A program made the position numbers and the translations under genes. A DNA stretch of 64,000 nt from JAKACA01 sp050744865. Its GTDB lineage: Bacteria > Actinomycetota > Acidimicrobiia > Acidimicrobiales > Bog-793. Where the stretch lies: positions 1 through 64,000 of the forward strand of contig JBOGHW010000051.1 of the NCBI GenBank assembly GCA_050744865.1, written 5' to 3'. How positions within the stretch are numbered: position 1 is the first letter of the stretch; each line of letters opens with the position of its first letter. The notes beneath the pieces are model-generated. The model was not told the origin of the DNA. It saw nothing but the letters and a program-made list of their open reading frames with translations, and made no database searches. Below, in pieces: positions 8,731-16,429 of the stretch.

Positions 8731-8847
8731 ATGGTCGATCGGCGCTGGCTCGAGTTCCGGCCCGTCAGACGGCGTCTCCACTCGGACCGCTCGGCCGCGG
8801 GATCGTGCGGATTGTCGCCGACAGGAGGGTCTCATCGTGGCGATTGA
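8731..8847 (+). CDS. Possible 38-codon leader ORF upstream of the nuclease gene
   Basis: A -10-like TACGAT (8718-8723) lies seven bases before an ATG opening a 38-residue Arg-rich frame. Its stop overlaps the first 11 bases of the nuclease frame, so translation could be coupled. The amino-acid sequence resembles nothing recognised and may be incidental. If real, the promoter marks the transcription start of the restriction-modification pair. Confidence 0.25.
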   Translation: MVDRRWLEFRPVRRRLHSDRSAAGSCGLSPTGGSHRGD

Positions 8848-9649
8848 GGACGAACAAGGTCGGCCGTCGAGCTGTGTCGATGTCTTCCTTTCATGCTCAC
8901 GAGCGATCGCCGACGGTGTGCTTATCCGTCGGGTCAGTCGCGGGGACAAGGAGTTCCACTTCCAGAACTGGGTAACGGCTCGACTCGCCGATGCGAACCT
9001 CGCCCACGACCCGCCGCGACGGAACCTCTACCCGGACTTCACCCTCGTCAACTTCCCCGAGGGCTACGAGGTGAAAGGTCTCGCCTACCCAGGTAGGGAA
9101 GCTACCTACGACTCCAACAGCCGAGTCCCGAGCGGCCTGCACAACGGACGGACGATCTTCTACGTCTTCGGGCGCTACCCGCCCGAGACTGCCGGCGACG
9201 ACACTTACCCCGTCGTCGATCTCGTGCTCTGCCACGGAGATTTCATCAACGCGGACCATGACTACGTCCACAAGAACAGGAACTTCCGCTGTTTCGGGTC
9301 CTACGGCGACGTCATGGTGCGGGACCGGAAAATGTACGTCGCCCCCACGCCGTTCAACCTCACGGTCGGCACGACTGGCCAGCAGACCTTGATCGTCCCC
9401 GCCGGCTTCCGCATCGAGGACGAACGGCTTCAGCAGGTCGGCGAGTTCTCAAGGCTCGAGGCCGACAACCTCGTCGTCGGTTACTCCTTCGACCTCATCA
9501 AGAACGTCTTGGACCCACAGCTCGTGCCAAACCCGAACGCCGGGCGAGAGCACCGCATTGCCGCCTACCGGCGCCGTGGTGTCGGCGTTGGCGAGGTGAG
9601 CCTCCAGCCGAAAGTCACGGTGGAGGAGCCCGACGATGACGAGGAGTGA
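8837..9649 (+). CDS. PD-ExK nuclease, probable restriction endonuclease
   Basis: 270 residues starting at GTG 8837 behind AGGAGGG. A PD-(D/E)XK core is visible: YPDFTLVNFPEGYEVKGLAY gives the Asp, then Glu-Val-Lys about twelve residues later. Conserved blocks follow (NGRTIFYVFGRYP, VVDLVLCHGDFINADH, GSYGDVMVRDRKMYVAPTP). The acidic C-terminus overlaps the methyltransferase start by 14 bases. Position beside a DNA methyltransferase in a mobile element makes it the cleavage subunit of a restriction-modification pair (inference). The specificity is unknown and it matches no named type II enzyme that I recognise. Confidence 0.75.
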   Translation: MAIEDEQGRPSSCVDVFLSCSRAIADGVLIRRVSRGDKEFHFQNWVTARLADANLAHDPPRRNLYPDFTLVNFPEGYEVKGLAYPGREATYDSNSRVPSGLHNGRTIFYVFGRYPPETAGDDTYPVVDLVLCHGDFINADHDYVHKNRNFRCFGSYGDVMVRDRKMYVAPTPFNLTVGTTGQQTLIVPAGFRIEDERLQQVGEFSRLEADNLVVGYSFDLIKNVLDPQLVPNPNAGREHRIAAYRRRGVGVGEVSLQPKVTVEEPDDDEE

Positions 9650-11813
9650 CAAAGCAGCGGGACCGTCCTCGACGGTCGGCCGCCAGATGGCGTTTGAGCT
9701 CCCGTCGGAGCGAGAGCCGACACGTCGGAACGTCGTTCCAGTTCGGAGTGCCCTCGAGACCGCGTTCCCCGGCGTAGTTGTGAGCCAGGTCGCAGAGGCC
9801 GAGTCATGGCGGAAAGAGATCCACCGGCCGGCGACGCATACGCACAAGTGGTGGGCACAGCGTCTCGGCACGGTCTTCCGCGCGATCCTGGCGAGCGCTC
9901 TTTCGGAGACCGAGAGCGAGGCCATCGAGGCGTACGCGGGGCGATTGGACCTCGACGGCCTGGTCGTCTACGACCCGTTCGCTGGGTCGGGAACCACTCT
10001 TGTTGAGGCTGCAAAAGTCGGTGCTGGCGTGGTCGGGCGGGACATCAACCCGGTCGCGACGCTCGTGCAACGACAGGCTCTCCAGGGGTGGGACATCTCA
10101 CTTCTCGAGAAGGGCTACAGGCTGGTTGAGGACGCCTGTCGGGCAGAAATCGACCAGCTGCACGTGACCGAGGACGGTGAGACGGTCCTCTATTACTTCT
10201 GGGTCGCTATCTGCGACTGCCCGGACTGCGGCCTGCCGGTGCAGCTCTTCTCGCGGCAGGTCTATGCCCAGCACGCCTATCCCAAGCGATCACCAAGGGC
10301 ACAGATCGTTTGCCCAGTGTGCCTTTCCACCCAGGAAGGCAGATACGACTTCTCCGAGGCAACCTGTCGCAACGGTCATCCCTTCGGACCACAGGGGGCC
10401 GTGTCCGGCGCTTGGATGACCTGCCCTACTGGTCACCGGACCAAGGTAGTCGCTGCACTCGGCGGTAAGCGTCCCCGGCTTGAACTCTACGCCACGCTGG
10501 TGCTCGACAAGTCCGGGAACAAGCACTACCGGGCAGCGACGGACTTCGACCGGGATCGCTACGCCCAGGCGTCATCCCTGCTCGAAAGCCATTCGGCAGA
10601 CCTGGCACTCCCACAAGGCGCCCTCGAGCCGGGCTACAACACGCGCCAGGCCCTGAACTGGGGGTATCGCACCTGGGCGGATTTCTTCAACGATCGCCAG
10701 CTCTACTGTCTCGGTCTGCTCGGAGCAGCCATCCGCGCCCTCGACATCGCTGCACCCGAGCGCGAGGCACTGGCAACTCTCTTTTCGGGGACGCTCGAGT
10801 TCAACAACCTCTTCTGTTCCTTCAAGGGAGAGGGCACAGGCGCCGTCAGGCACATGTTCAGCCATCACGTACTGAAGCCAGAACGGACGCCTCTGGAAGC
10901 GCATCCCTGGGGTACGCCGGCGTCGTCGGGCTCGTTCTCGACGCTCTTCACGAGCCGACTGATGCGGGCCGATGCCTACAAGCAGTCGCCGTTCGACCTC
11001 GTCAAAGGTGCGTCGAGGGTCGATCGTGTGTTCGGGCTGTCGAGGCCGCTTGAAGAGCAGATCGCAGAGTATTGGCCGACGGACGGCGTGCGGCCAGGCG
11101 TGGCATACGTGACGACGGGCGACTCCGCTAAGACCGATCTTGCCGACGAGAGCGTGTCGCTGATCGTGACCGACCCGCCGTTCATGGACAACGTCCACTA
11201 CTCGGAGCTAAGCGACTTCTTTCACGCCTGGCTCCGCGCCGTGCACCCATTCGACAGCTATCCGACGGGTGAACCGACGACTCGCTACGAAGAGGAGGTG
11301 CAGAGCGTTTCGCCAGACGGCTTCGAGAGCGGTATCACGGCTGTGTGGCGAGAATGTGCACGGGTGCTTCGAGCCGACGGGCTGCTCGCTTTCACGTTCC
11401 ACCAGGCTCGTTCTTCCGGTTGGCTGGCCGTGATGCGTGGCTTGCGATCAGCCGGGTTCGTAGTGACGGCAGTGCAGCCGGTGAAGGCTGAAATGTCGAC
11501 CGGAGCGCCGAAATCAGGTGCGTCCGAGCCGAGCAATCTCGACGCCATCGTCGTGGCCCGCAAGTCGCCCTGGGCCTTTCCCTTTGCTACGTCGCTGGAG
11601 GGAGCTGCTGCGCAGGCCATCGCTTCGCTTGAGAACCTGCAACGTGGCGGAGTCATTGTCGGGGCGGCAGACGTTCGGTCCGTGGTTCGAGGCAGCGTGT
11701 TCTCGGTGGTGACCGTCGACACCGAAGCGCTCGAAGTTGACGAGATCGTACGTGTTGGTAACGAACTAGCCGACGCTGCTGTTGGGACGCTGATCGGCAC
11801 GGCGGCCGCGTGA
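9636..11813 (+). CDS. Zinc-finger-containing DNA methyltransferase (DUF1156-like)
   Basis: 725 residues. The substrate-entry motif HTHKWWAQRLGTVFRAI (about 68-84) is followed by the SAM-binding motif DPFAGSGTT (113-121), a Cys-rich insert (C193, C195, C198, C226, C229, C244, C263) and the catalytic TDPPFMDNVHYSEL (512-525). DPPF indicates methylation of an exocyclic amino group (N6-adenine or N4-cytosine). The layout resembles DUF1156-type site-specific methylases, with the zinc ribbons placed between motif I and motif IV. It overlaps the nuclease gene by 14 bases, so both are made together. Likely role: marking host DNA against the partner nuclease. Confidence 0.85.
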   Translation: MTRSDKAAGPSSTVGRQMAFELPSEREPTRRNVVPVRSALETAFPGVVVSQVAEAESWRKEIHRPATHTHKWWAQRLGTVFRAILASALSETESEAIEAYAGRLDLDGLVVYDPFAGSGTTLVEAAKVGAGVVGRDINPVATLVQRQALQGWDISLLEKGYRLVEDACRAEIDQLHVTEDGETVLYYFWVAICDCPDCGLPVQLFSRQVYAQHAYPKRSPRAQIVCPVCLSTQEGRYDFSEATCRNGHPFGPQGAVSGAWMTCPTGHRTKVVAALGGKRPRLELYATLVLDKSGNKHYRAATDFDRDRYAQASSLLESHSADLALPQGALEPGYNTRQALNWGYRTWADFFNDRQLYCLGLLGAAIRALDIAAPEREALATLFSGTLEFNNLFCSFKGEGTGAVRHMFSHHVLKPERTPLEAHPWGTPASSGSFSTLFTSRLMRADAYKQSPFDLVKGASRVDRVFGLSRPLEEQIAEYWPTDGVRPGVAYVTTGDSAKTDLADESVSLIVTDPPFMDNVHYSELSDFFHAWLRAVHPFDSYPTGEPTTRYEEEVQSVSPDGFESGITAVWRECARVLRADGLLAFTFHQARSSGWLAVMRGLRSAGFVVTAVQPVKAEMSTGAPKSGASEPSNLDAIVVARKSPWAFPFATSLEGAAAQAIASLENLQRGGVIVGAADVRSVVRGSVFSVVTVDTEALEVDEIVRVGNELADAAVGTLIGTAAA

Positions 11814-11824
11814 GGTATTGACCA

Positions 11825-12490
11825 CTACCACAGCAGCTTGTCGAACCAGAGACGATCTAAGCGCAGCTCCTCGGCCATCGCCTCCGCGAGGAATAGGGCG
11901 TCAAGGTCGTCGATTCGGGTCGTGTTGCTCAACCCAGATCTCTTGAGCTGCTCCTTGACGCGCCCATCTGGCTTCAAGGCGTCCTGCCCTGAACGCATCA
12001 GCAGGTAGTTGAAGAGCGCCGGCCCGATCCCATTGACGGCCCCGACCGGATCCAGCCGGTGGTGATACCGAAACGGCGCGGCCGCGGCGGACCATTCGGC
12101 CGTCCGCCGAGCGTCGTCTGCGCCTACTCCTCCAAAGTTGAGTAGGGCCGCCGCCACTCCTTGGATCGTGGCGTGGCCCCTCCAGGTGGCTGGCTTGCCC
12201 TCAACGGCGCCCGCGCCGTTCGCCGTGATGGAGGCCAGCGTCGCAGTGGGATTGGCCGCGATCCATGCGTCCATCGCGGGAACCACAAGGGGGACGTACT
12301 TCTTCCGTACGCTGAGCACGGCATCGACGACGGCGGCAGAAGGCATTGCTGCGTAACGGGCCTTGAATGCGGCCACGTCGGCGGTCACGTTCTGGGCTCC
12401 TCTTGTCGCGATGAGCTTCCGGAAGTACTTCACGGCGTCCGGCCACTCTGACCAGGTCCGAAGGGCAACCAGACCCGGAGAAGGCGACAT
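11825..12490 (-). CDS. Helix-hairpin-helix protein, possible glycosylase-like fold
   Basis: 221 residues, mostly helical. Near residue 157, NGIGPALFNYLLMRSGQD resembles the helix-hairpin-helix plus following helix of HhH-GPD glycosylases, and the next residues (ALKPDGRVKEQL) resemble their KPD/VDRHV segment. The catalytic aspartate cannot be assigned with confidence. It faces the methyltransferase gene tail to tail with an 11-base gap. The ATG follows TATCGT (12498-12503, minus strand) with seven bases between, so the gene is transcribed independently. It may recognise modified or damaged DNA in the same defence cluster (inference). Confidence 0.55.
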   Translation of the reverse strand: MSPSPGLVALRTWSEWPDAVKYFRKLIATRGAQNVTADVAAFKARYAAMPSAAVVDAVLSVRKKYVPLVVPAMDAWIAANPTATLASITANGAGAVEGKPATWRGHATIQGVAAALLNFGGVGADDARRTAEWSAAAAPFRYHHRLDPVGAVNGIGPALFNYLLMRSGQDALKPDGRVKEQLKRSGLSNTTRIDDLDALFLAEAMAEELRLDRLWFDKLLW

Positions 12491-12524
12491 GGGAGCGACG
12501 ATAACGGCCCTGGCGGGACGGCAC

Positions 12525-12632
12525 TCAGCCCGCCGCGTCGCCGTCGTCGACGAGCACGAGCTCTGCGAAGCTGAGGTGCCGGTGCTGGCCGATGAGGATC
12601 GTGGTCGTCGTTGCAAGGAGGATGGTCGTCAC
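12525..12632 (-). CDS. Possible 35-residue ORF
   Basis: A GTG at 12632, seven bases after TACCGT, opens a 35-residue frame. The first half is Thr/Ile/Leu-rich (TTILLATTTTILIG) and the end is acidic. It lies upstream of the helix-hairpin-helix gene and has no known match. Kept only because its promoter spacing matches neighbouring genes. Confidence 0.22.
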   Translation of the reverse strand: MTTILLATTTTILIGQHRHLSFAELVLVDDGDAAG

Positions 12633-12707
12633 GGGCGGAACGGTATCGCTGCGCCCGGGTGGGACGCTGGGGTGACGCGATCAACCGGCCGCCGAGCATC
12701 CCACACC

Positions 12708-12713
12708 TACCAT
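12708..12713 (+). promoter_or_regulatory. -10 element of the HNH gene (leaderless)
   Basis: TACCAT, six bases before GTG 12720; no ribosome-binding site is present. Confidence 0.55.
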
Positions 12714-12719
12714 TCGGGC

Positions 12720-13631
12720 GTGGGCCGGCGGTCACGAGAATTGCGAGAACGGCGCGAAACGAAGGAGCGAGCGGAACGGCGCGCGCTCCGCCTCGTCGAG
12801 ACGTCGGTCGAGCGTGGATGCCTCTTCTGCCGGATGGGGGACGGCGGGTTCAGCTCTGTCGAACATGTCTTCGCCGAGTCGCTCGGCAACAGGCAGCTGA
12901 TCCTCCCTCGCGGCGTGGTATGCGACCGGTGCAACAATGGGCCGCTTTCGCAGCTCGACCAGGTCCTCGTCGACTTCATGCCCATTGCCTTCCAGCGAAC
13001 GATCCGAGGCGTCCCGAACAAGGAGGGCAACCTCCGTCAGCTCAACCTCGTCAGAGAGACAATCGAGCACCAGCCCGGCGTTGGCGGCGCCGACCCGACG
13101 ATCGTCGTCACGTCGAAGGTGCGCGAAAAGAGCGCCATACGGGAGGTCGCACGTCTGCCCGACGGCCGCGTCAAGTTCAAGATGACTGGCTCCGGCGGCA
13201 GGAGGATGACGCCCCGCTACGGATCAGAGCTGTCGAGGGCTCTCCTCAAGTCGGCGCTCGAGTGCGCCTGGCTCGACCATGGCGTCATGATGCTCGAGCC
13301 GCGCTTCGACCACGTCCGGGCAGCGGTCCTGGGCGAAGCTCGGGACGGCTTCTTCCTGATGGCGACTAGCGCGAGCGACCCGAACAGCCAGACCGTCTCG
13401 CTCACATACGACTTCGTCGAGGACGCGGGAGAGTGGCGGATGTGGGTTTTCGTAAGCATCTACGGCGTCGAGCTGGCGACGGACTCGCGACTCGCGAGGC
13501 CAGCTATCGATCCTCCGGAGGACCGCGTTCAGATGCTCACGTTCACCCGTGCTGACCTTGAGCGGCGTGGCGGCGGAACGGCCCGTTCTCCGGTCGGCGG
13601 TACGAATGGCGCGGGGTCCGAAGCCGGATAG
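12720..13631 (+). CDS. HNH endonuclease-like protein
   Basis: 303 residues beginning at GTG 12720, six bases after TACCAT. After a basic helix (about 1-27) comes a zinc-bound HNH module: CLFCRMGDGG, then EHVFAESLGN and GVVCDRCNN (about 33-80), with the His and Asn of the nuclease motif and four metal-binding cysteines. The rest (about 90-290) is an unnamed alpha/beta region. This arrangement is found in solitary HNH nucleases of mobile elements and defence islands. It may be a second restriction activity acting with the nearby methyltransferase or independent of it. Confidence 0.75.
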   Translation: MGRRSRELRERRETKERAERRALRLVETSVERGCLFCRMGDGGFSSVEHVFAESLGNRQLILPRGVVCDRCNNGPLSQLDQVLVDFMPIAFQRTIRGVPNKEGNLRQLNLVRETIEHQPGVGGADPTIVVTSKVREKSAIREVARLPDGRVKFKMTGSGGRRMTPRYGSELSRALLKSALECAWLDHGVMMLEPRFDHVRAAVLGEARDGFFLMATSASDPNSQTVSLTYDFVEDAGEWRMWVFVSIYGVELATDSRLARPAIDPPEDRVQMLTFTRADLERRGGGTARSPVGGTNGAGSEAG

Positions 13632-13634
13632 CGT
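13629..13634 (+). promoter_or_regulatory. -10 element of the last cargo gene (leaderless)
   Basis: TAGCGT overlaps the TAG stop of the HNH gene and precedes ATG 13641 by six bases. Confidence 0.5.
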
Positions 13635-13640
13635 CCGTTC

Positions 13641-14375
13641 ATGTCCCGATGGGTCGACGCGTCACCTGAGGTCCGAGAGCGGGTTCCGTTCCGGTTGCTC
13701 CAGGAGTTCATCGAGACGCTCGGCGATGCCGAGCTGCGTTGCACCGTCTGCGGGAAGGACATGGCGGCCGAATCAGACGACGCTGTGACGGTCCAGCTGC
13801 TCGTCGATCCCGAGGACGAAGGTGTGCACAAACTCGTCCCAGCTCATCGCCTGTGCGCGTTGTCCAGTGTTCAGTACGTCCCGGGCCTGCGAGCAGAACT
13901 CGCCACGCTCGCCGGCGACGAGGTAGACGTACGCTGGTGCCCCGTCCGGCTGCCGAGCGGCGACTTCGCCGTGGCGTGGGAGGCTTCGAGGCGGGTGCTC
14001 GAGTCGGACGACGTGTCGATGGACGAGACTCTCGACCCGGTGTTCTCCTCGTACCTGGCTACCGGCTTTCAGCTCGTTACGCCAGCGGACCTCGACGCTG
14101 AAACGCTTCCCGACCTGCCACTTCTGAGCGACTGGCATGTCTCTCTGACGTCGGCGGGCGAAATGCGGATCGTGCGAGCCGATGGAACGAGTGCTCTCGA
14201 AGTCGAGCTCGATGAGACGACGCAGCAGGCGTTCAGTGGGGTCGACCAGCGGCGCAGATGGCTCGTAGTCCTCACCGGGTCGCATCTGCATCTAGATTCT
14301 GACCACCGCGAGGCCGGTCTGTACTACGCAGCGACGAAGGGGTACCTGGCCGGAGGTCGGGTTCCACTGCGCTGA
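13641..14375 (+). CDS. Cys-containing protein of unknown function, last cargo gene
   Basis: 244 residues. CTVCGKDM near residue 34 and HRLC near 69 could form one zinc site, reminiscent of a treble-clef or HNH remnant. The rest is acidic with no recognised domain. The ATG is six bases after TAGCGT, a hexamer that includes the stop codon of the HNH gene, so the gene has a promoter of its own embedded in its neighbour's end. Close spacing suggests a functional tie to the HNH protein, as partner or immunity factor (inference). Confidence 0.6.
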   Translation: MSRWVDASPEVRERVPFRLLQEFIETLGDAELRCTVCGKDMAAESDDAVTVQLLVDPEDEGVHKLVPAHRLCALSSVQYVPGLRAELATLAGDEVDVRWCPVRLPSGDFAVAWEASRRVLESDDVSMDETLDPVFSSYLATGFQLVTPADLDAETLPDLPLLSDWHVSLTSAGEMRIVRADGTSALEVELDETTQQAFSGVDQRRRWLVVLTGSHLHLDSDHREAGLYYAATKGYLAGGRVPLR

Positions 14376-14686
14376 CGCGGCGGGCGGGACGGCGCAAAGA
14401 GCGGGGCTGCCGGAGCGGTCCGCTCGATCCGAACCCGACCGTAGGTCCTCTTGGCGTTGGACGGAAAACTGGCGACTGCCAGCTCGTTGATCTGGTTGCG
14501 CGGCAAGGTCCGAAGTTCGTTCATCGCCACTCAGGGTGATCAGTCGGTCCGCGGTATCCGCTCGAGGGTGAGTTCACCTCGCTCGTCATGAAGCCGACAA
14601 CGGCCAAGAAGGGTTGCCGAACCATCGCCTCAGGCGAACTGAAGGCGCCGGCTCACGCGCACCACCCGTCGGAGGACTGGCCCGGC
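14376..14686. other. Right end of the element, no gene assigned
   Basis: Between the last cargo gene and the attR core. It holds only short frames, including a 66-residue minus-strand one (MNELRTLPRNQINELAVASF near its start) without a ribosome site. The last bases form the left arm of attP, GGAGGACTGG at 14671-14680. Confidence 0.5.
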
Positions 14687-14706
14687 TCCTGCCGGGGGCG
14701 CCGACC
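14687..14706. repeat. attR core, 20-bp direct repeat of the tRNA 3' end
   Basis: Identical to 2633-2652. It also marks the exact point where homology of the adjacent recombinase remnant stops. Confidence 0.8.
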
Positions 14707-14989
14707 GGGTTCCGCAGCACCGTGAGGGCCGCGGTGTGGCTCCACGGCCGTCCCGCCCGGGTGCGGTGCCCGGCCTGGTTCAGCCACACCGCCACCGCTC
14801 TCGCCCCTCACGGAAGTGCGCGTAGCGGTCGAAGATGAGCGGCACGAGTGGTCCCTCGTGGGGTTTCGCCACCAAGAACCCGATCACCGGGACGGCCACG
14901 TAGCCGAAGGGACGGGATCTCCCACGCCAGCTGCCGCGGTGGCCTTTCGCTCCATGCCGGCGATCACCCGGTCGACGATGATGGGGCAC
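14707..14989 (-). pseudogene. Serine recombinase remnant beside attR
   Basis: Minus-strand fragments of a resolvase-type recombinase in at least three frames: VIAGMERKATAA, then RPFGYVAVPV and PLVPLIFDRYAHF, then AVWLNQAGHRTRAGRPW and HTAALTVLRNP. These form the stretch linking the catalytic domain to the recombinase domain. Both ends are missing, and homology ends at RNP exactly at the att core. Orientation and position relative to att equal those of the intact integrase, so this is probably what is left of an earlier element inserted at the same tRNA. Confidence 0.75.
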
Positions 14990-14994
14990 TTCGA

Positions 14995-15495
14995 TCAGAC
15001 GAGCGGGTCGAACCCGATCTCGCAGACCTCTTGCGCACAGCGGCAGGCGACCGCGATTTTTGCGGCCCAGTCGAGGGCAGCCTCCCGTGAGGGCACGTCG
15101 ATAATGGTGAAGCCGCCGAGTGGGTAGGTGCTGGGGGTGACAGTCCCGTCATCGGCCACCATGAAGGGCTCCACGTCCTCGTCCAGCCCGCCGGCGAAGA
15201 AGTACACGCCCGCATCTTTGGCCTCCTGGATGACCGCGTGTGCGGCCCTGGCCACCTCCGAGCCCTCCTCCTCGGGGATGTGGTCCATCGCGCCGCTGGG
15301 GAACGAAATCAGGTATCGCGTCATCCCCAGCTCTCTTCTCGTTCGTTGACTCTGTGTCTCCACAACCTCTCTCCTTTCCCGTGGGGATACGGGTGTCAGC
15401 TCGGCTTCCAGTCGCCGGTGGAGCTCGATCACCAATCGAGGGGATGGGTTCTCCGGTGACCTCGGCCGCAGCAGCGACTCGAACGAATCAGCCAT
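14995..15495 (-). CDS. YCII-related (DGPF) domain protein linked to an ECF sigma factor
   Basis: About 166 residues. The N-terminal 58 residues (MADSFESLLRPRSPENPSP onward) resemble the linker found before domains in sigma-linked actinobacterial proteins. From MTRYLISFPSGAM on (start base 15324) comes a YCII-type ferredoxin-like domain with a conserved GGLDEDVEPFMV block. The start at 15495 overlaps the end of the sigma-factor gene by eight bases. A shorter product starting at 15324 is possible. YCII proteins commonly sit beside ECF42-like sigma factors; their biochemical role is unsettled. Confidence 0.7.
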   Translation of the reverse strand: MADSFESLLRPRSPENPSPRLVIELHRRLEAELTPVSPRERREVVETQSQRTRRELGMTRYLISFPSGAMDHIPEEEGSEVARAAHAVIQEAKDAGVYFFAGGLDEDVEPFMVADDGTVTPSTYPLGGFTIIDVPSREAALDWAAKIAVACRCAQEVCEIGFDPLV

Positions 15496-16021
15496 CGCCG
15501 TCGCCTCCCTCGTCCTCATAGCTCAGGCGAAACGCAGCCCGGGCCCGGACGAGCAACGCCTCCGTGGCGTGGAGCGTGCGCCCGAGCAGCTCGGCCACTT
15601 CGGCCACGCCCAGCCCATCGAGGTACCGCAGCGTGAGCGCCGCCCGGTGCTGGGTGGAAAGACGGCGGAGAATGTCCCGCGCCCGGAGACCGTCCAAGCG
15701 GACATCCCAGTCGTCCATGGCGTCATTGGAAGCACTCGCGACTGCCGACAGCGCCCGATCGGCCGCAGCTTCGCGCCGCCAGTGGTCAATGAGTCTATTC
15801 CGGGCGACGGTCATCAGCCAGGGCGTCGTCACCGCGACGAGCGCCCCTTCGCGCAACGAGCGGGCTGCCTGAAGGAAGGTCTCTGCGGTGAGGTCTTCGG
15901 CCAGCGACGCGTCCTGCACCCGGTGATGGAGGTAGCCATACACCTCAGGCAGTGCGCGGACGTAGATGTCCGCCAGAAAGGAAGAGGCAGCAGGCTCGAT
16001 CGGGCCTGGAACGACGCTCAC
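15488..16021 (-). CDS. ECF RNA polymerase sigma factor
   Basis: About 177 residues. Region 2 covers LADIYVRALPEVYGYLHHRV to TPWLMTVARNRLIDHWRRE and region 4 covers LSTQHRAALTLRYLDGLGVAEVAELLGRTLHATEALLVRARAAF. It should direct RNA polymerase to a small regulon. It lacks the C-terminal TPR extension typical of full ECF42 members although the adjacent YCII gene is the usual ECF42 partner. The start is taken at the GTG at 16021; longer frames upstream are Arg-rich and unlikely. No anti-sigma gene is adjacent. Confidence 0.82.
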   Translation of the reverse strand: MSVVPGPIEPAASSFLADIYVRALPEVYGYLHHRVQDASLAEDLTAETFLQAARSLREGALVAVTTPWLMTVARNRLIDHWRREAAADRALSAVASASNDAMDDWDVRLDGLRARDILRRLSTQHRAALTLRYLDGLGVAEVAELLGRTLHATEALLVRARAAFRLSYEDEGGDGDG

Positions 16022-16429
16022 ACCTATACAACGTACGAAGGGGTGCCGCTCCGACGCGCCGCGCGTCCTGGTCCGCCCTGGCCAAGTGCGAAGCTGACTC
16101 GCGCCCCTTTCCACTCATCCTGCTTTGGCGTTGCGATGCGCCCGTAGCGCCGGCTCGGCGCCCGGTCTTCTCGTCCCACGCGGCGCTTCTCCTCACTCCG
16201 GCAAGCGCGACCGAACACTCCATCTGCATGGCCGGTAGGGTCCCGCGAACGGAGTCGCGACCCGCCCTATGGACGGTTATCTCGATGACGGTGACCCGCC
16301 GCCGTCATCGCAGGAGGGAGTTTCGTCGATGGCATGGTCGGTCTCTGGGCAGAGTCGGTCCGAGGTTCTGTCGGATGGATTATGGGCGGCTCGACCAGTG
16401 CCGTCCCATCGAGCCGGAAAGGGCTGCCT
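16022..16429. other. Intergenic, no gene seen
   Basis: About 400 bases between the two sigma-factor loci. Only short frames lacking start signals or domain similarity were found. A TACGTT hexamer reads on the minus strand near 16035 and may drive the ECF gene. Confidence 0.5.

Larger units (their letters stand above)
2633..14706. mobile_element. Integrative and mobilizable element in tRNA-Arg
   Basis: The tRNA 3' end, from the last T-loop base through six bases past the discriminator, recurs exactly at 14687-14706, giving a unit of about 12,054 bp. Inside, next to the tRNA, is a large serine integrase reading toward the att site, followed upstream by replication-relaxation and coupling-ATPase genes. 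The rest is nuclease and methyltransferase cargo. The bases just inside the two ends, 14671-14680 and 2651-2660, are perfect reverse complements, so circularisation creates a symmetric attP. No relaxase or full type IV secretion set is visible, so it is probably mobilised by a helper or uses an unrecognised relaxase. Confidence 0.82.

Noticed and set aside
8162..8836. 225-codon upstream extension of the nuclease frame
   Set aside because: It overlaps the HTH gene in another frame, has no domain, and a strong AGGAGGG site marks GTG 8837.
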